Shown piece after piece: positions 10,012 to 19,451 of a stretch of 64,000 nt of DNA. The translations under genes and the position numbers were made by a program. The notes below the pieces were generated by a model that saw only the letters and a program-made list of their open reading frames with translations, was not told the origin of the DNA and ran no database searches. Each line of letters begins with the position of its first letter. The first letter of the stretch is position 1. The DNA comes from Cytophagales bacterium (GTDB taxonomy: Bacteria > Pseudomonadota > Gammaproteobacteria > Burkholderiales > Burkholderiaceae_C), in contig JASGCK010000001.1 in NCBI GenBank assembly GCA_030054145.1, positions 62,001 to 126,000 on the forward strand, given 5' to 3'.

Positions 10012-10992
10012 CTATTGTGCTTCTAAGTTAATCGATTTGGCGATCGCACGGTACATGGCGGTTTCTTTTGCATAAAAAGTATTGAGTTCTGCAAGACTCA
10101 TAGGGGCAAAAGGAAATGTGCCTGATCCTTCTAATTGTTTTTTAACTTCGGGATTGGCAAGCGCTGCATACGCAGATTTATGCAAAATGGCCGCCGCTGC
10201 GTCGGGTACTTTTGCCCCCGTTTGAATGCCCGCCCAAATGCTAAAAGTAAAGTCGTCAAAGCCGCGTATGCTCTTCATCAAAGGCAATTTTGGAAAGCGT
10301 GGCGAGTGTTCGTTGGACGCAACCGCCAAGGCTTTCACGTTACCTGCTTCCACATAGCCAGGCACGGGGCCAGCGATGGGCAGAAAAGCAAAATCGATTT
10401 GTCCTCCGCCCAGCGCTTGCAGCACGGGCGCTAGTCCGTTAAAGGGCACGTGCAGACCTTTTGCGCCCGCCGTTTGAATCATCTTCGCACCCATCAAATG
10501 GTAGAGCGAGCCAATGCCTGTAGAGCCATAAGATAAGCCTTTGCTATCGGCTTTTAAAGCAGATAAAAACTGCTCAGTTGAGTTAGCTGGAAAGTCTTTA
10601 CGAACCGCCAGCATTAAATCGCTGCGACCCGCAACCGCAATCATGCGCACATCTTCGGCTTTGTTTTTGGCGGCGGAGATGCCTAGTGGTGTCAAGATGA
10701 GCTCTAACGGCGAGCCTGTAATTAAGGTGTAGCCGTCTGGCGCTGCGTTGGCGACCTTGAGCACGCCAAGTGAGCCAGCGACACCTACCACGTTTTCAAC
10801 AATCAACGGCTGACCTAAGTTGTTTTGCATTTCCTTTGCCATCACACGCGCCACAAAATCGGACGCGCCGCCCGCAGGGAACGCGACAACCATGTTGATC
10901 TGCTTGTTGGGGAAGGACTGCGCGAGCAGTGCGCCGCTAGTCAGCAAGGCCAGACCTGCGAGTAGTTGCTTGAAGAGGGATGACATTTTCAT
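10012..10992 (-). CDS. Bug/TctC-family periplasmic binding protein, between dadA and frmA
   Basis: 326 residues with a signal peptide ending near SGALLAQS. The ligand loop reads VVAFPAGGASDFVARV, and the second family segment is VPFNGLAPVLQALGGGQID. A strong Shine-Dalgarno (AAGGAG) precedes ATG 10992. It is 37 nt from dadA upstream and 24 nt from frmA downstream on the same strand, so the three are probably one transcript. The ligand is unknown; the operon suggests a small nitrogen-containing or carboxylic acid. Confidence 0.85.
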   Translation of the reverse strand: MKMSSLFKQLLAGLALLTSGALLAQSFPNKQINMVVAFPAGGASDFVARVMAKEMQNNLGQPLIVENVVGVAGSLGVLKVANAAPDGYTLITGSPLELILTPLGISAAKNKAEDVRMIAVAGRSDLMLAVRKDFPANSTEQFLSALKADSKGLSYGSTGIGSLYHLMGAKMIQTAGAKGLHVPFNGLAPVLQALGGGQIDFAFLPIAGPVPGYVEAGNVKALAVASNEHSPRFPKLPLMKSIRGFDDFTFSIWAGIQTGAKVPDAAAAILHKSAYAALANPEVKKQLEGSGTFPFAPMSLAELNTFYAKETAMYRAIAKSINLEAQ

Positions 10993-11029
10993 GAGTGCTC
11001 CTTGAGTAATAAAAGTTAAAAATTAAAAA

Positions 11030-12289
11030 TTAAGTGAATGCAAAATTGACTTCAGGTTTTAATCCGCTGATGATTCTTGCAATGCTTTTTCCCGAGCCGC
11101 AGGAATGTGTCCAGCCCAGCGTACCGTGACCGGTGTTCAAAAAAAAGTTGCTTATTTTGCTACGCCCAATGATGGGAACATTGCTGGGTGTCGCGGGGCG
11201 AAGACCAGTCCAAAACTGCGCTTGCGTCGCATCGCCCGCGCCAGGGAAGAGTGCCTCGGTGCGCCGCACAATTGCCTCGCAGCGCACACGGTTGAGGTCG
11301 CGGTCGTAGCCGTTGAATTCAGCTGTTCCTGCAATGCGCAGGCGATCACCAAGGCGCGAGAACACGAGCTTGAACTCATCATCTGTCAGTGAGACTTGAT
11401 GCGCATAGGTCGGGTCTTTAATTGGCATCGTGACCGAGTAACCTTTGGCGGGATAAATCGGTAAATTGATCCCGAGTGGCTTGGCGTAGAGCGGACTGAG
11501 GCTACCCATCGCCAACACATAGGCATCACCTTGGATGCGCTGGAAACGCCCCTCGCTGTCGGTCGCTTCAACGTGGTCAATCTCGCTGCCCGCACCGCCT
11601 TTGTTGCGCAGGGCGGTGATGGTGTGGCTCATCAAAAACGCAACGCCCATTTTTTTGCATTGCTCGACCAAGCTACGTGCAAATTGATTCGCATCGCCCG
11701 ATTCATCTTCGGCGGTGTAAGTCGCACCCGCTAACTGTGGACGGATGTGCGCGAGTGCGGGCTCCAGTTTGACCGCCTCATCGGCACTAATCACGCGGCG
11801 GTCGCAGCCCAGTTCGCGCATTTGCGCAGCAGGGGCCTCCGCCGCATCAAATTCTTTTTGGTTGGTATAAAAGTGCAAGATGCCTTGCGTGCGCTCGTCG
11901 TAATGCAACCCAATGCTGCGGCGCAGCTCGCCCAAGGTGTTGCGGCTGTAGGTGCCCAGCCGCACAATTTGTTCGATGTTGTATTTGGTTTTGGCGGGTG
12001 TGCATTCGCGCAAAAACTGCAATCCCCACAGCCACTGGCGCATATCCGCACGCAAGCGAAAAAGCAGCGGAGCATCTTCTTTGCCCATCCATTTCAAAAC
12101 CTTGAGCGGGGCACTGGGATTCGCCCAAGGCTCGGCATGGCTGACAGAAATTTGCCCGCCATTGGCGAAGCTGGTTTCAGCGGCGGGCGTGGCTTGGCGG
12201 TCAATGACGACCACATCGTGACCCTGCTCACGCAAAAAATAAGCGGACGTCACGCCCAATAGACCTGCGCCTAAAACAATGACTTTCAT
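11030..12289 (-). CDS. dadA: D-amino-acid dehydrogenase-type flavoprotein (DadA family)
   Basis: 419-residue FAD oxidoreductase of the DAO superfamily. The dinucleotide-binding motif VLGAGLLGVTS is at the very N-terminus. FANGGQIS, PIYPAKGYS and GHGTLGWTHSCGSGK are DadA signatures. DadA oxidises D-amino acids to 2-oxo acids and ammonia, passing electrons to the membrane chain, and relatives act on sarcosine or glycine. ATG 12289 is chosen because GGAG lies 8 nt before it and homologues start with MKVIVLGAG. The longer reading from 12328 runs into the riboswitch. Expression is very probably controlled by the tandem glycine riboswitch just upstream. Confidence 0.88.
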   Translation of the reverse strand: MKVIVLGAGLLGVTSAYFLREQGHDVVVIDRQATPAAETSFANGGQISVSHAEPWANPSAPLKVLKWMGKEDAPLLFRLRADMRQWLWGLQFLRECTPAKTKYNIEQIVRLGTYSRNTLGELRRSIGLHYDERTQGILHFYTNQKEFDAAEAPAAQMRELGCDRRVISADEAVKLEPALAHIRPQLAGATYTAEDESGDANQFARSLVEQCKKMGVAFLMSHTITALRNKGGAGSEIDHVEATDSEGRFQRIQGDAYVLAMGSLSPLYAKPLGINLPIYPAKGYSVTMPIKDPTYAHQVSLTDDEFKLVFSRLGDRLRIAGTAEFNGYDRDLNRVRCEAIVRRTEALFPGAGDATQAQFWTGLRPATPSNVPIIGRSKISNFFLNTGHGTLGWTHSCGSGKSIARIISGLKPEVNFAFT

Positions 12290-12319
12290 AGAGATACTCC
12301 AGCATTCAAGCTTTGGAGC

Positions 12320-12540
12320 CGCTCTCACTGTCCTTGTTACCTGAGAGATTCAGCGCTTGATGTATTCAAAACGCTTTGCTCCTTCGGTGCGCCGTGCTGA
12401 CCCTAGCGGGATTGACACGACGACTCTCCAGTCGGCAAAAAATAGTAGCAGTACATGAACCTGAGCGTGTATGAGAGTTTGCGCCTTCGGTGGCAGTCTG
12501 CATCATGAATGAAGCGACTGCTCTCTCCTGCAAGTTGGCG
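12320..12540 (-). promoter_or_regulatory. Tandem glycine riboswitch upstream of dadA
   Basis: On the minus strand two glycine-aptamer copies are visible in series. Copy 1 has GGAGAG at 12528-12523 and CACCGAAGGCGCAAA at about 12492-12478. Copy 2 has GGAGAG at 12429-12424, CACCGAAGGAGCAAAG at about 12388-12373, and ends with CTCTCAGGTAACAAGGACAG. These are the conserved P1/P3 junction pieces of the class. It ends about 30 nt before the dadA start. The usual targets are gcv genes; here the target is a D-amino-acid dehydrogenase-type operon. Confidence 0.92.
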
Positions 12541-12604
12541 ATCTTAACCGTAGCCGTGAGAGTCTCTGCACTATTGTGCTATTTCAGCCGAATCAAATAT
12601 CGTT

Positions 12605-13009
12605 TCAAACCCCCAAGTGCTTGAAATGCGCATCAATAGTTAAAACGGTCAGATTGTTGCGTTTGGCAATGCTGGCTATCAGCGCATCAGTCAGTGGCAG
12701 CGTGATTCCTTTTTGACGCAATGATTGCAGCGTATGCCCAGCGGTATACCAGTCGGCTTCAATCGTTTCAACGGTTGGGATACGCTCAATCAGTAACTGC
12801 AATTGCGCCGCTTCTTGTTTGCTTTTGTTGCTCGCATCTTTTTTGATTCCCTGCAACAACTCGGCAACCACTGCGCCGCACATGTGAGCACGGCCTTCGG
12901 CAATGAGTTGCGCCACTTGATCGCCGAGCGTTCCTTCGCTGTTGCGCAAAAAATCAATCCATGCGCAGGTATCCACTAAAACCATAACAGTGCTTGATGC
13001 AGCGCTCAT
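12605..13009 (-). CDS. vapC: VapC-type PIN-domain ribonuclease toxin
   Basis: 134 residues with the PIN fold. The acidic catalytic residues are visible in VLVDTCAWIDFLR (first Asp), GAVVAELLQG (Glu), TDALIASIAKRN (Asp) and LTIDAHF. VapC toxins cut RNA and are held inactive by VapB. The ATG at 13009 overlaps the vapB stop by one base (TGATG), so the two are translationally coupled. A TTG at 13012 is a less likely start. Confidence 0.9.
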   Translation of the reverse strand: MSAASSTVMVLVDTCAWIDFLRNSEGTLGDQVAQLIAEGRAHMCGAVVAELLQGIKKDASNKSKQEAAQLQLLIERIPTVETIEADWYTAGHTLQSLRQKGITLPLTDALIASIAKRNNLTVLTIDAHFKHLGV

Positions 13010-13212
13010 CAAGGCGCCGTCTCTAGCTTGCGTAGCGCTGCCCAGTTGTCATCTAACTGAACCGTGCCTCGCATAGCAAGTAACTCTTGCCTTTGCGCGT
13101 GTTCTACATAACTTTGAACGACCATACGCAACGCTTGGATCGCATTCGATTGGCGGGTATATCGCATCACTTGATTCATAATTGAATCATCAATTGATAT
13201 TGTTGTCCGCAT
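13009..13212 (-). CDS. vapB: VapB-type antitoxin
   Basis: 67 residues beginning MRTTISIDDSIMNQVMRYT, a ribbon-helix-helix DNA-binding N-terminus, with a C-terminal tail that would wrap the toxin (DDNWAALRKLE). ATG at 13212 is preferred over 13215 because AAGGAG then has correct spacing. It sits immediately 5' of vapC in the same operon. The 11-bp inverted repeat directly upstream is a likely autoregulatory operator. Confidence 0.85.
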   Translation of the reverse strand: MRTTISIDDSIMNQVMRYTRQSNAIQALRMVVQSYVEHAQRQELLAMRGTVQLDDNWAALRKLETAP

Positions 13213-13222
13213 CATTTACTCC

Positions 13223-13252
13223 TTAATTTTGATGATTTTAAATCAAAATTAA
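13223..13252. promoter_or_regulatory. Perfect 11-bp inverted repeat between garD and vapB
   Basis: TTAATTTTGAT at 13223-13233 and its exact reverse complement ATCAAAATTAA at 13242-13252, separated by 8 nt. It abuts the vapB ribosome site and contains the garD stop codon. It can serve as the VapB operator, as an AT-rich terminator for garD, or both. No run of T follows on the minus strand, which favours the operator reading. Confidence 0.6.
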
Positions 13253-14865
13253 GTCACGGGCGCAGGATTAAACAGCACCAGCGCGTTATGCAGCTTCCAC
13301 TGCTCAGCCCATGTTTTTTTGCGACCGCTGGCCACGTCCAGCATCAAGTGAAACATCTCCCAGCCCACGTCCGCTATGGTTTTGCTGCCGTCAGCAATAG
13401 TGCCTGCGTTGATGTCCATCAGGTCGTGCCAGCGCTTGGCAAGATCGGTTCGAGTGGCAACTTTGATGACGGGCACAGCCGCCAAACCATAGGGCGTGCC
13501 GCGTCCTGTTGTGAAGACGTGCAGGTTCATACCCGCCGCCACTTGCAGCGTGCCGCAAATGAAGTCGGACGCGGGTGTGGCCGCGTAGGTCAGGCCTTTG
13601 TGCTTTAGCTTTTCGCCAGGTGAGAGCACGTTAGAAATATGGCTTGTGCCCGATTTCACAATCGAGCCCATTGCTTTTTCGACGATGTTGGATAACCCCC
13701 CCGCTTTGTTGCCTGGCGTGGTGTTGGCGCTTCTATCGACACTGCCGCGCTTGAGGTAAGCGTCGTACCACGCCATCTCGTCAATGAGCTGCTGTGCGAC
13801 CTCGGGTGAGCTGGCGCGGGACGTGAGCTGCGCGATGCCGTCGCGCACTTCGGTGGTTTCCGAGAACATGACGCTTGCGCCTGCCTTCACCAGCAAATCG
13901 GTGCAAAAGCCCACGGCAGGATTGGCCGTCACACCGCTAAACGCATCGCTGCCGCCGCATTGCACGCCGACCACCAATGCGGATGCGGGCACGGTCTCGC
14001 GGCGACGCTTGTTAAGTCGCTCCAAGTGAATCTTGGCAGTCGCCATGACCGATTCAATCATCGACATAAAGCCCACGTGCTGCGCGTCTTGCAAACAAAC
14101 GTGATCAAAGCCCAGATTCAAAGACCGTTCGGGCTGAGCTTGCCCCAGTCCTTGATTTGACACCTCGACAGGCGCAGTGTGAACGGAAATAGGGATGCTG
14201 CCAATTGGAAATAACCGCGCGGGTTGCAGCTTTTCACAGCCAAGACTGACCACCATCACTTCGCCGCCAAAATTGGGATTGGTGCTGATGTTGCGCAGTG
14301 TGCGAATCGGAATTTCTGCACCAGGCGCGTCAATCGCCACGCCGCAGCCGTAGGTGTGCGCGAGCGACACCACGTCGTCCACGTTTGGATAGAGCGGTAG
14401 TAGCTCGGCCTTGATGCGCTGCACCGCAAAATCGGTCACGCCCGCGACGCATTGCACGGTTTGCGTGATTGCCAAAATGTTGCGTGTGCCAACCGAGCCA
14501 TCGGCGTTGCAATAGCCTTCAAAGGTAAAGCTTCGCATCTTGGCTAACTCCGCATCCGAAGTAGCGACTGCTTGAACCGTTGCCATCGGCAGGTCGGTGA
14601 GGCCACGTGCGCTGGGCATTTGCAGCAGTCGCTCATGCACCCAAGCGCCAGCAGAAATGGACTCATTGGCAAAGCCAATAGGAATGCCGTAGCGCAGCAC
14701 AGGAGCATCTTTGGGGATATCTTGCAAAGCCACTTTATGACCTTGCGGAACTTTGTCCTTGAGTGTTTGACCGGATGACAGCACCGTGCCAGCGGGCAGA
14801 CCGCCATCGTTTGCCACGATGGCAACGTTGTCAAGAGCGTGCATGGTTATGGTCAGCGGTGTCAC
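13249..14865 (-). CDS. garD: Galactarate dehydratase
   Basis: 538 residues, close along its whole length to Escherichia coli GarD: an N-terminal SAF-type domain ([22 protein letters not shown]) and the large C-terminal catalytic domain ([56 protein letters not shown]). It converts D-galactarate to 5-keto-4-deoxy-D-glucarate. GTG 14865 is preceded by GGAGATAAA. It diverges from the LacI gene across 44 bp, with the regulator's operator in that region. With gudD and udh it provides the oxidative uronate route. The next enzyme, keto-deoxyglucarate dehydratase, is not in the window. Confidence 0.93.
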   Translation of the reverse strand: MTPLTITMHALDNVAIVANDGGLPAGTVLSSGQTLKDKVPQGHKVALQDIPKDAPVLRYGIPIGFANESISAGAWVHERLLQMPSARGLTDLPMATVQAVATSDAELAKMRSFTFEGYCNADGSVGTRNILAITQTVQCVAGVTDFAVQRIKAELLPLYPNVDDVVSLAHTYGCGVAIDAPGAEIPIRTLRNISTNPNFGGEVMVVSLGCEKLQPARLFPIGSIPISVHTAPVEVSNQGLGQAQPERSLNLGFDHVCLQDAQHVGFMSMIESVMATAKIHLERLNKRRRETVPASALVVGVQCGGSDAFSGVTANPAVGFCTDLLVKAGASVMFSETTEVRDGIAQLTSRASSPEVAQQLIDEMAWYDAYLKRGSVDRSANTTPGNKAGGLSNIVEKAMGSIVKSGTSHISNVLSPGEKLKHKGLTYAATPASDFICGTLQVAAGMNLHVFTTGRGTPYGLAAVPVIKVATRTDLAKRWHDLMDINAGTIADGSKTIADVGWEMFHLMLDVASGRKKTWAEQWKLHNALVLFNPAPVT

Positions 14866-14909
14866 TTTATCTCCTATGATTCGGCTACTTTCACTTTGAT
14901 TCTAAACCA

Positions 14910-14924
14910 ATGACAGCGCTACCA
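14910..14924. promoter_or_regulatory. LacI-type operator over the lacI-family start codon
   Basis: ATGACAGCGCTACCA, one mismatch from the operators before udh and gudD, begins exactly at the start codon of the regulator. Binding here would repress the regulator's own gene and could also affect the divergent garD, whose start is 45 bp away. Confidence 0.65.
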
Positions 14925-15941
14925 AAAAGTCAAAAAAAATCACGCCGAAGCAGTGGCGCTATGACGTTGCAAGATGTTGCAAAGCTGGCGGGCGTTGCGC
15001 CCATTACGGCCTCGCGTGCGATCAACAAGCCTGATTCGGTCTCTAGCGAAGTATTAAAAAAAGTGCAAGCAGCCGTTGAGCGCACGGGCTATGTGCCCAA
15101 CCGCATGGCTGGCTCGTTGGCCTCTAGTCGCAGTCGGATGATTGCGGCGATTGTTCCCAGCACGGTGATGTCAGTGTTTATGCAAACCGTTGAAACGCTG
15201 AACAACACTTTATTTGATGCGGGATACCAGCTGATGCTGGGGCAATCCAGTTATTCAGTTGAGCGCGAAGAGGCGCTTTTAGAAGCGGTGATTGGTCGCC
15301 GACCTGACGGGATTTTTTTGGCGGGTATTTTGCAACCAGGGCGTGCTCGTACCCGCTTGATGGCATCGGGCATTCCTGTGGTCGAGTCTTGGGATTTAAC
15401 GCAAACCCCCATTGATATGTTGATTGGCTTTTCGCATTTAGAGATTGGCCGTGCAGTTGCCAAGCATTTGATCGATAAAGGACGCAAGCACTTTGCCATT
15501 GTCTTGGCCGGTGATGAGCGTGCCGATAGGCGTGCGACCGCGTTTCAGCAGGTGGCGAGAGCGCAAGGGCTGGGCGAAGTCTTTACGGTCAACGTAGGGG
15601 ACTCGCGCACGCTGCGAAGCGGCCGTGATTCATTCATCAAAATTTTGCAGGGCGCACCTCAAACGGACGCTATTTTTTGCAGCTCTGATTTGCTCGCTAT
15701 GGGCGTTGTGACGGAAGCCAAGGCGCGTGGGATTCATGTCCCGAAAACCTTATCCGTTATGGGCTTTGGCGATGTGCCCTTTGGCGCAGATATGGAGCCT
15801 GCGCTATCAACGGTACGTATTAACGGCGGTGATATTGGACGCATGGCGGCCGAGCGCTTGATTGATCGTGCGGAAGGGCGCAAGGTAGACAAGCCGATTG
15901 TGGATGTAGGGTTTTCGATTGTTGCAAGAGGCAGTGCCTGA
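14910..15941 (+). CDS. LacI-family repressor of aldarate/uronate genes
   Basis: 343 residues. The N-terminal helix-turn-helix and hinge read [20 protein letters not shown] and continue into the family's [16 protein letters not shown]. The rest is a periplasmic-binding-like sensor domain with [15 protein letters not shown] and [17 protein letters not shown]. It resembles the gluconate-type (GntR) branch of LacI regulators. Its position between garD and gudD, and the shared operator at three sites, support control of this sugar-acid regulon. The inducer is probably an aldarate or its dehydration product; this is inference. Confidence 0.87.
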   Translation: MTALPKSQKKSRRSSGAMTLQDVAKLAGVAPITASRAINKPDSVSSEVLKKVQAAVERTGYVPNRMAGSLASSRSRMIAAIVPSTVMSVFMQTVETLNNTLFDAGYQLMLGQSSYSVEREEALLEAVIGRRPDGIFLAGILQPGRARTRLMASGIPVVESWDLTQTPIDMLIGFSHLEIGRAVAKHLIDKGRKHFAIVLAGDERADRRATAFQQVARAQGLGEVFTVNVGDSRTLRSGRDSFIKILQGAPQTDAIFCSSDLLAMGVVTEAKARGIHVPKTLSVMGFGDVPFGADMEPALSTVRINGGDIGRMAAERLIDRAEGRKVDKPIVDVGFSIVARGSA

Positions 15942-15965
15942 AGAAAATTGTGCGCATTCGTGTTT

Positions 15966-15980
15966 ATGATAGCGCTACCA
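15966..15980. promoter_or_regulatory. LacI-type operator upstream of gudD
   Basis: ATGATAGCGCTACCA, identical to 1246-1260, overlapping a TATGAT -10 hexamer (15965-15970) and ending 23 bp before the gudD ATG. It lies just past the regulator's stop codon. Confidence 0.75.
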
Positions 15981-16003
15981 ATAGTTACAGTAATTTTTTC
16001 AAT

Positions 16004-17350
16004 ATGACAACGTCTCCCATTTCGTCCACGCCAATCGTTACGGCTTTGCGGGCTATTCCTGTGGCTGGACAAGACTCCATGCTGCTCAATTTATCGGGCG
16101 CACACGCTCCGTTTTTTACGCGCAACTTGCTCATCCTGACCGACTCGTCTGGTCACACGGGAATTGGCGAAGTACCTGGCGGAGAAAAAATTCGGCAGAC
16201 TTTAGAAGATGCGACTGATTTGGTTGTTGGGCAAAGCATCGGTCATGTGCAAGCCGTGCTTGCCCAAATGCGGACGCGCTTTGCGGATCGTGACGCGGGT
16301 GGTCGGGGCTTGCAGACGTTTGATTTGCGCACCACGATTCACGCCGTAACGGCGGTAGAGTCTTGCTTGCTCGACTTGCTCGGGCAGCATTTGGGCGTGC
16401 CCGTTGCGGCGCTGCTTGGCGAGGGGCAGCAGCGCACATCGGTTGAGATGCTGGGCTATCTATTTTTTGTAGGCGATAAAACTAAAACGGATTTGGCTTA
16501 TCGCGATGAAACGGATTCAAGCGACGCGTGGAAGGTCTGCCGCAATCAAGTGGCACTGACACCAAAGACGATCGTGGCACAAGCCGAAGCCGCACACGCC
16601 AAGTACGGCTTTAACGACTTCAAACTCAAAGGCGGTGTGCTGGCAGGCGAGGTGGAAATTGAAGCCGTCACGGCTTTGCACGAGCGCTTTCCAAAGGCGC
16701 GTGTGACGCTAGACCCCAACGGCGGCTGGTTACTCAAAGACGCGATCCGTCTCATGCGCGATAGGCACGGCGTGCTTGCCTACGCCGAAGACCCGTGCGG
16801 TGCAGAAGATGGCTTTAGTGGACGCGAGGTGATGGCAGAGTTCCGCCGCGAAACAGGCTTGCCCACCGCCACCAATATGGTCGCCACCGATTGGCGGCAA
16901 CTCCAGCATTCGTTATCTTTGCAAAGCGTGGACATCCCTTTGGCTGACCCACATTTTTGGACAATGGCCGGTTCGGTGCGCGTGGCGCAAACTTGCCGCG
17001 ATTGGGGACTGACGTGGGGTTCGCATTCCAACAATCACTTTGATGTGTCACTCGCCATGTTTACGCACGTGGCGGCGGCAGCGCCTGGCAAAGTCACGGC
17101 AATCGACACGCATTGGATTTGGCAAGATGGACAAAATATGCTGAATGAAACATTGGCGATTCAAGGCGGTCTTGTTGCCGTGCCACAGCGCGGTGGTCTT
17201 GGCGTGACGCTCAATATGGCAGCCGTAGAGGCAGCACACCAGCTTTATTTAAAGCATGGGCTAGGCGCACGCGATGATGCGATCGCGATGCAATACCTCG
17301 TTCCCAATTGGAAGTTTGATCCTAAAAAACCCTGCTTGGTTCGCTCATAA
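16004..17350 (+). CDS. gudD: Glucarate dehydratase
   Basis: 448 residues, enolase superfamily. It dehydrates D-glucarate to 5-keto-4-deoxy-D-glucarate. Visible: the catalytic FNDFKLKGG pair of lysines, metal ligands in TLDPNGGW and YAEDPCG, the ATNMVATDW block typical of glucarate dehydratases, and the catalytic His in GSHSNNHFD. The start at 16004 (MTTSPISS) is chosen because a longer reading from 15950 would contain the operator and promoter. No clear Shine-Dalgarno precedes it. Two Bug genes follow on the same strand and may be cotranscribed. Confidence 0.93.
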   Translation: MTTSPISSTPIVTALRAIPVAGQDSMLLNLSGAHAPFFTRNLLILTDSSGHTGIGEVPGGEKIRQTLEDATDLVVGQSIGHVQAVLAQMRTRFADRDAGGRGLQTFDLRTTIHAVTAVESCLLDLLGQHLGVPVAALLGEGQQRTSVEMLGYLFFVGDKTKTDLAYRDETDSSDAWKVCRNQVALTPKTIVAQAEAAHAKYGFNDFKLKGGVLAGEVEIEAVTALHERFPKARVTLDPNGGWLLKDAIRLMRDRHGVLAYAEDPCGAEDGFSGREVMAEFRRETGLPTATNMVATDWRQLQHSLSLQSVDIPLADPHFWTMAGSVRVAQTCRDWGLTWGSHSNNHFDVSLAMFTHVAAAAPGKVTAIDTHWIWQDGQNMLNETLAIQGGLVAVPQRGGLGVTLNMAAVEAAHQLYLKHGLGARDDAIAMQYLVPNWKFDPKKPCLVRS

Positions 17351-17372
17351 TTATTGCTTGATGAAAGTTCAT

Positions 17373-18347
17373 ATGAAAAAAATTGCACACATTCTTACCG
17401 CCTTAAGCATTGCCGCTTCAAGCCTTGTTACATCGGCCTTTGCGCAGAGTGACTACCCCAATAAACCCGTCAAAATCATTGTGCCTTTTCCTGCTGGCGG
17501 CACCAGCGATGTGATGGGGCGACTGGTTGCTGAAGAACTAGGAAAAGTTTTGAAACAGACCTTTGTGGTTGATAACGTGGGCGGCGCGGGCGGTGTGATT
17601 GGTACGGAAAAAGGCGTGAAAACTGCACCCGATGGCTACACCTTAATTCAAACAGGCGTGGGACAAAACGCGGTGGCGCATGGTCTCGATTCAACCGTGA
17701 AGTACAACTCGCTGACCGACTTTGTGCATATTTCGCAAGTGCATTCTGGTCCCAATGTGTTGGTGGTGCATCCCTCTTTGCCATTTAAAACATTGAAAGA
17801 GTTGGTCGATTTTGCCAAAGCCAATCCAGGCAAGCTCGACTACGGCTACACGCCTGCGGCCTCGGGTCATATGGCGATGGAGTTGTTTAAACAAACAGCG
17901 GGTATTTTTATGACAGGCATCCCTTACCGAGGCGGTGGTCCCATGATGATCGATATGCTGGGCGGCACGATCAAAATAATGTTCATCAACCAAGACACGG
18001 CGCTACAGCACGTGCGTGCGGGTAAGCTGCGTGCCTTGGCCGTCACAAGCGCGCAGCGCAATATCCTCTACCCTGATGTACCAACCATTGCCGAGTCAGG
18101 CTACAAAGGTTTTGAAGCCATTTCGTGGTCGGGCATTTCCGCTCCCAAAGGGACACCCAAAGCGATTACGGATAAGTTAGATGCTGCGATGCAAGAGGTG
18201 CTCAAATCCCCCAGCTTTCGGCAACGCCTTGAATCTATTGGCTTTGTCGTGCCACCAAGCGGCAGCAAGTACTACACCGAGTTTGTGAAAGATGAATGGA
18301 TGAGATGGACGAAGGTTATTAAAACGGCTGGGATTAAAGCAGAATAA
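17373..18347 (+). CDS. Bug/TctC-family periplasmic binding protein after gudD
   Basis: 324 residues with a signal peptide (MKKIAHILTALSIAASSLVT, then SAFAQS). The ligand loop IVPFPAGGTSDVMGRL and the second signature YRGGGPMMIDMLGGTIK are clear. The ATG at 17373 gives the best signal peptide; 17361 is an alternative. It lies 22 nt after gudD, so glucarate or a related aldarate is a plausible ligand. No TctAB permease is present in the window. Confidence 0.85.
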   Translation: MKKIAHILTALSIAASSLVTSAFAQSDYPNKPVKIIVPFPAGGTSDVMGRLVAEELGKVLKQTFVVDNVGGAGGVIGTEKGVKTAPDGYTLIQTGVGQNAVAHGLDSTVKYNSLTDFVHISQVHSGPNVLVVHPSLPFKTLKELVDFAKANPGKLDYGYTPAASGHMAMELFKQTAGIFMTGIPYRGGGPMMIDMLGGTIKIMFINQDTALQHVRAGKLRALAVTSAQRNILYPDVPTIAESGYKGFEAISWSGISAPKGTPKAITDKLDAAMQEVLKSPSFRQRLESIGFVVPPSGSKYYTEFVKDEWMRWTKVIKTAGIKAE

Positions 18348-18370
18348 ATTGAAAGCTGAAATCCGCATCC

Positions 18371-18430
18371 GCTGGTTCGATCTTGGCCACGCGCCTGATG
18401 GTGCGCGGCGCGGCGGGCATTGTGACTGAT
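18371..18430 (+). pseudogene. Short remnant resembling an RraA-family protein
   Basis: The frame beginning at 18371 reads AGSILATRLMVRGAAGIVTD, which resembles the core motif of RraA-like proteins and 4-hydroxy-4-methyl-2-oxoglutarate aldolases (usually followed by GGxRD). The match is about 18 residues, then ends. It lies in a 135-bp gap between two Bug genes. RraA-like genes are common next to Bug genes in such loci, so a deleted gene is plausible, but the match is short. Confidence 0.35.
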
Positions 18431-18482
18431 TGGAAGCAGTCGAAAATGACTGCGTTTGACTATATTTTTACAGGAGAAAAAA

Positions 18483-19451
18483 ATGATGAAGTTGCTATCA
18501 ATTATGCGTGCCGTTGGTCTCTATGCCTTACTGGCTGTGGCTTGCAGCAGTGTTGCACTGGCGCAAAGTTATCCCGCAAAGTCCATTAAATTTGTTGTGC
18601 CTTTTCCAGCTGGCAGTGCCACCGATAGCGTGGGACGCATCGTGGCGCAGGCAATGAGTGACGTGCTCGCGCAGCCCATCACGGTTGAAAACAAAGCGGG
18701 GGCCAATGGCATTCCTGGTGCTGATTTTGTGAAATCTGCGCATGGCGATCCGTATACGCTGCTGGTGACGACCAGCACCACGCAAGCGGCGAACGTGAGT
18801 TTGTATAAAAAAATTCCCTACGACCCAGTCAAAGACTTCATGCCAATTGGCAAGATTGGCAGCACTGGATTTATCTTAATGGTCAAGCCCGACTTTCCAG
18901 CCAAGGACATGAAAGAGTTTGTGGCTTACGCCAAAGCGAACAAGCTGGCCTACGGTCATGGCTCATCGGGCTCGCTGGTCTCGGGCGCACTCGTCGCTAA
19001 CCTGGGCGGCTTTGATGCGCTGGGCGTTCCCTACAAAGGCATTCCGCAAGCGATGACCGATTTGCTGGGCGGACAAGTTCAATTTACCTTTGCCGATGTG
19101 GGCAATGCGGTCACGCAAATGAAAGGCGGCACGATGCGCGGCCTTGGCGTGACGACGACAGTTCGCGCAGGCAAAGCACCCACCGTACCGCCGATTGCTG
19201 ATACGGTGAAGGGCTACGACGTGAGCGCATGGTTTGCGTTGATGGCACCTGCTGGCATTCCACTCGATGCGGCAAAAAAATTAGAAGCCACTTTGCAGGC
19301 CGTGTTAGCCAAACCAGATGTGCGAGAAAAATTGGCGAATGCAGGCATCGATATGGATGTGCAAGGCTCCGCAGCGCTTGCCAAACTCATTGACGCAGAA
19401 ATTAAAAAATGGGCAGGTTGGGTCAAGCTGGCGGGCATCACGCCTGAGTGA
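18483..19451 (+). CDS. Bug/TctC-family periplasmic binding protein with altered ligand loop
   Basis: 322 residues with a signal peptide ending at SVALAQS. The ligand loop reads VVPFPAGSATDSVGRI, with Ser-Ala where most relatives have Gly-Gly/Thr, so ligand preference may differ from the neighbouring copy. A second signature is YKGIPQAMTDLLGGQVQF. AGGAG at 18472-18476 fixes the start at 18483 rather than the longer 18456. Its 3' end overlaps the convergent radical SAM gene by 14 bp. Confidence 0.85.
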   Translation: MMKLLSIMRAVGLYALLAVACSSVALAQSYPAKSIKFVVPFPAGSATDSVGRIVAQAMSDVLAQPITVENKAGANGIPGADFVKSAHGDPYTLLVTTSTTQAANVSLYKKIPYDPVKDFMPIGKIGSTGFILMVKPDFPAKDMKEFVAYAKANKLAYGHGSSGSLVSGALVANLGGFDALGVPYKGIPQAMTDLLGGQVQFTFADVGNAVTQMKGGTMRGLGVTTTVRAGKAPTVPPIADTVKGYDVSAWFALMAPAGIPLDAAKKLEATLQAVLAKPDVREKLANAGIDMDVQGSAALAKLIDAEIKKWAGWVKLAGITPE

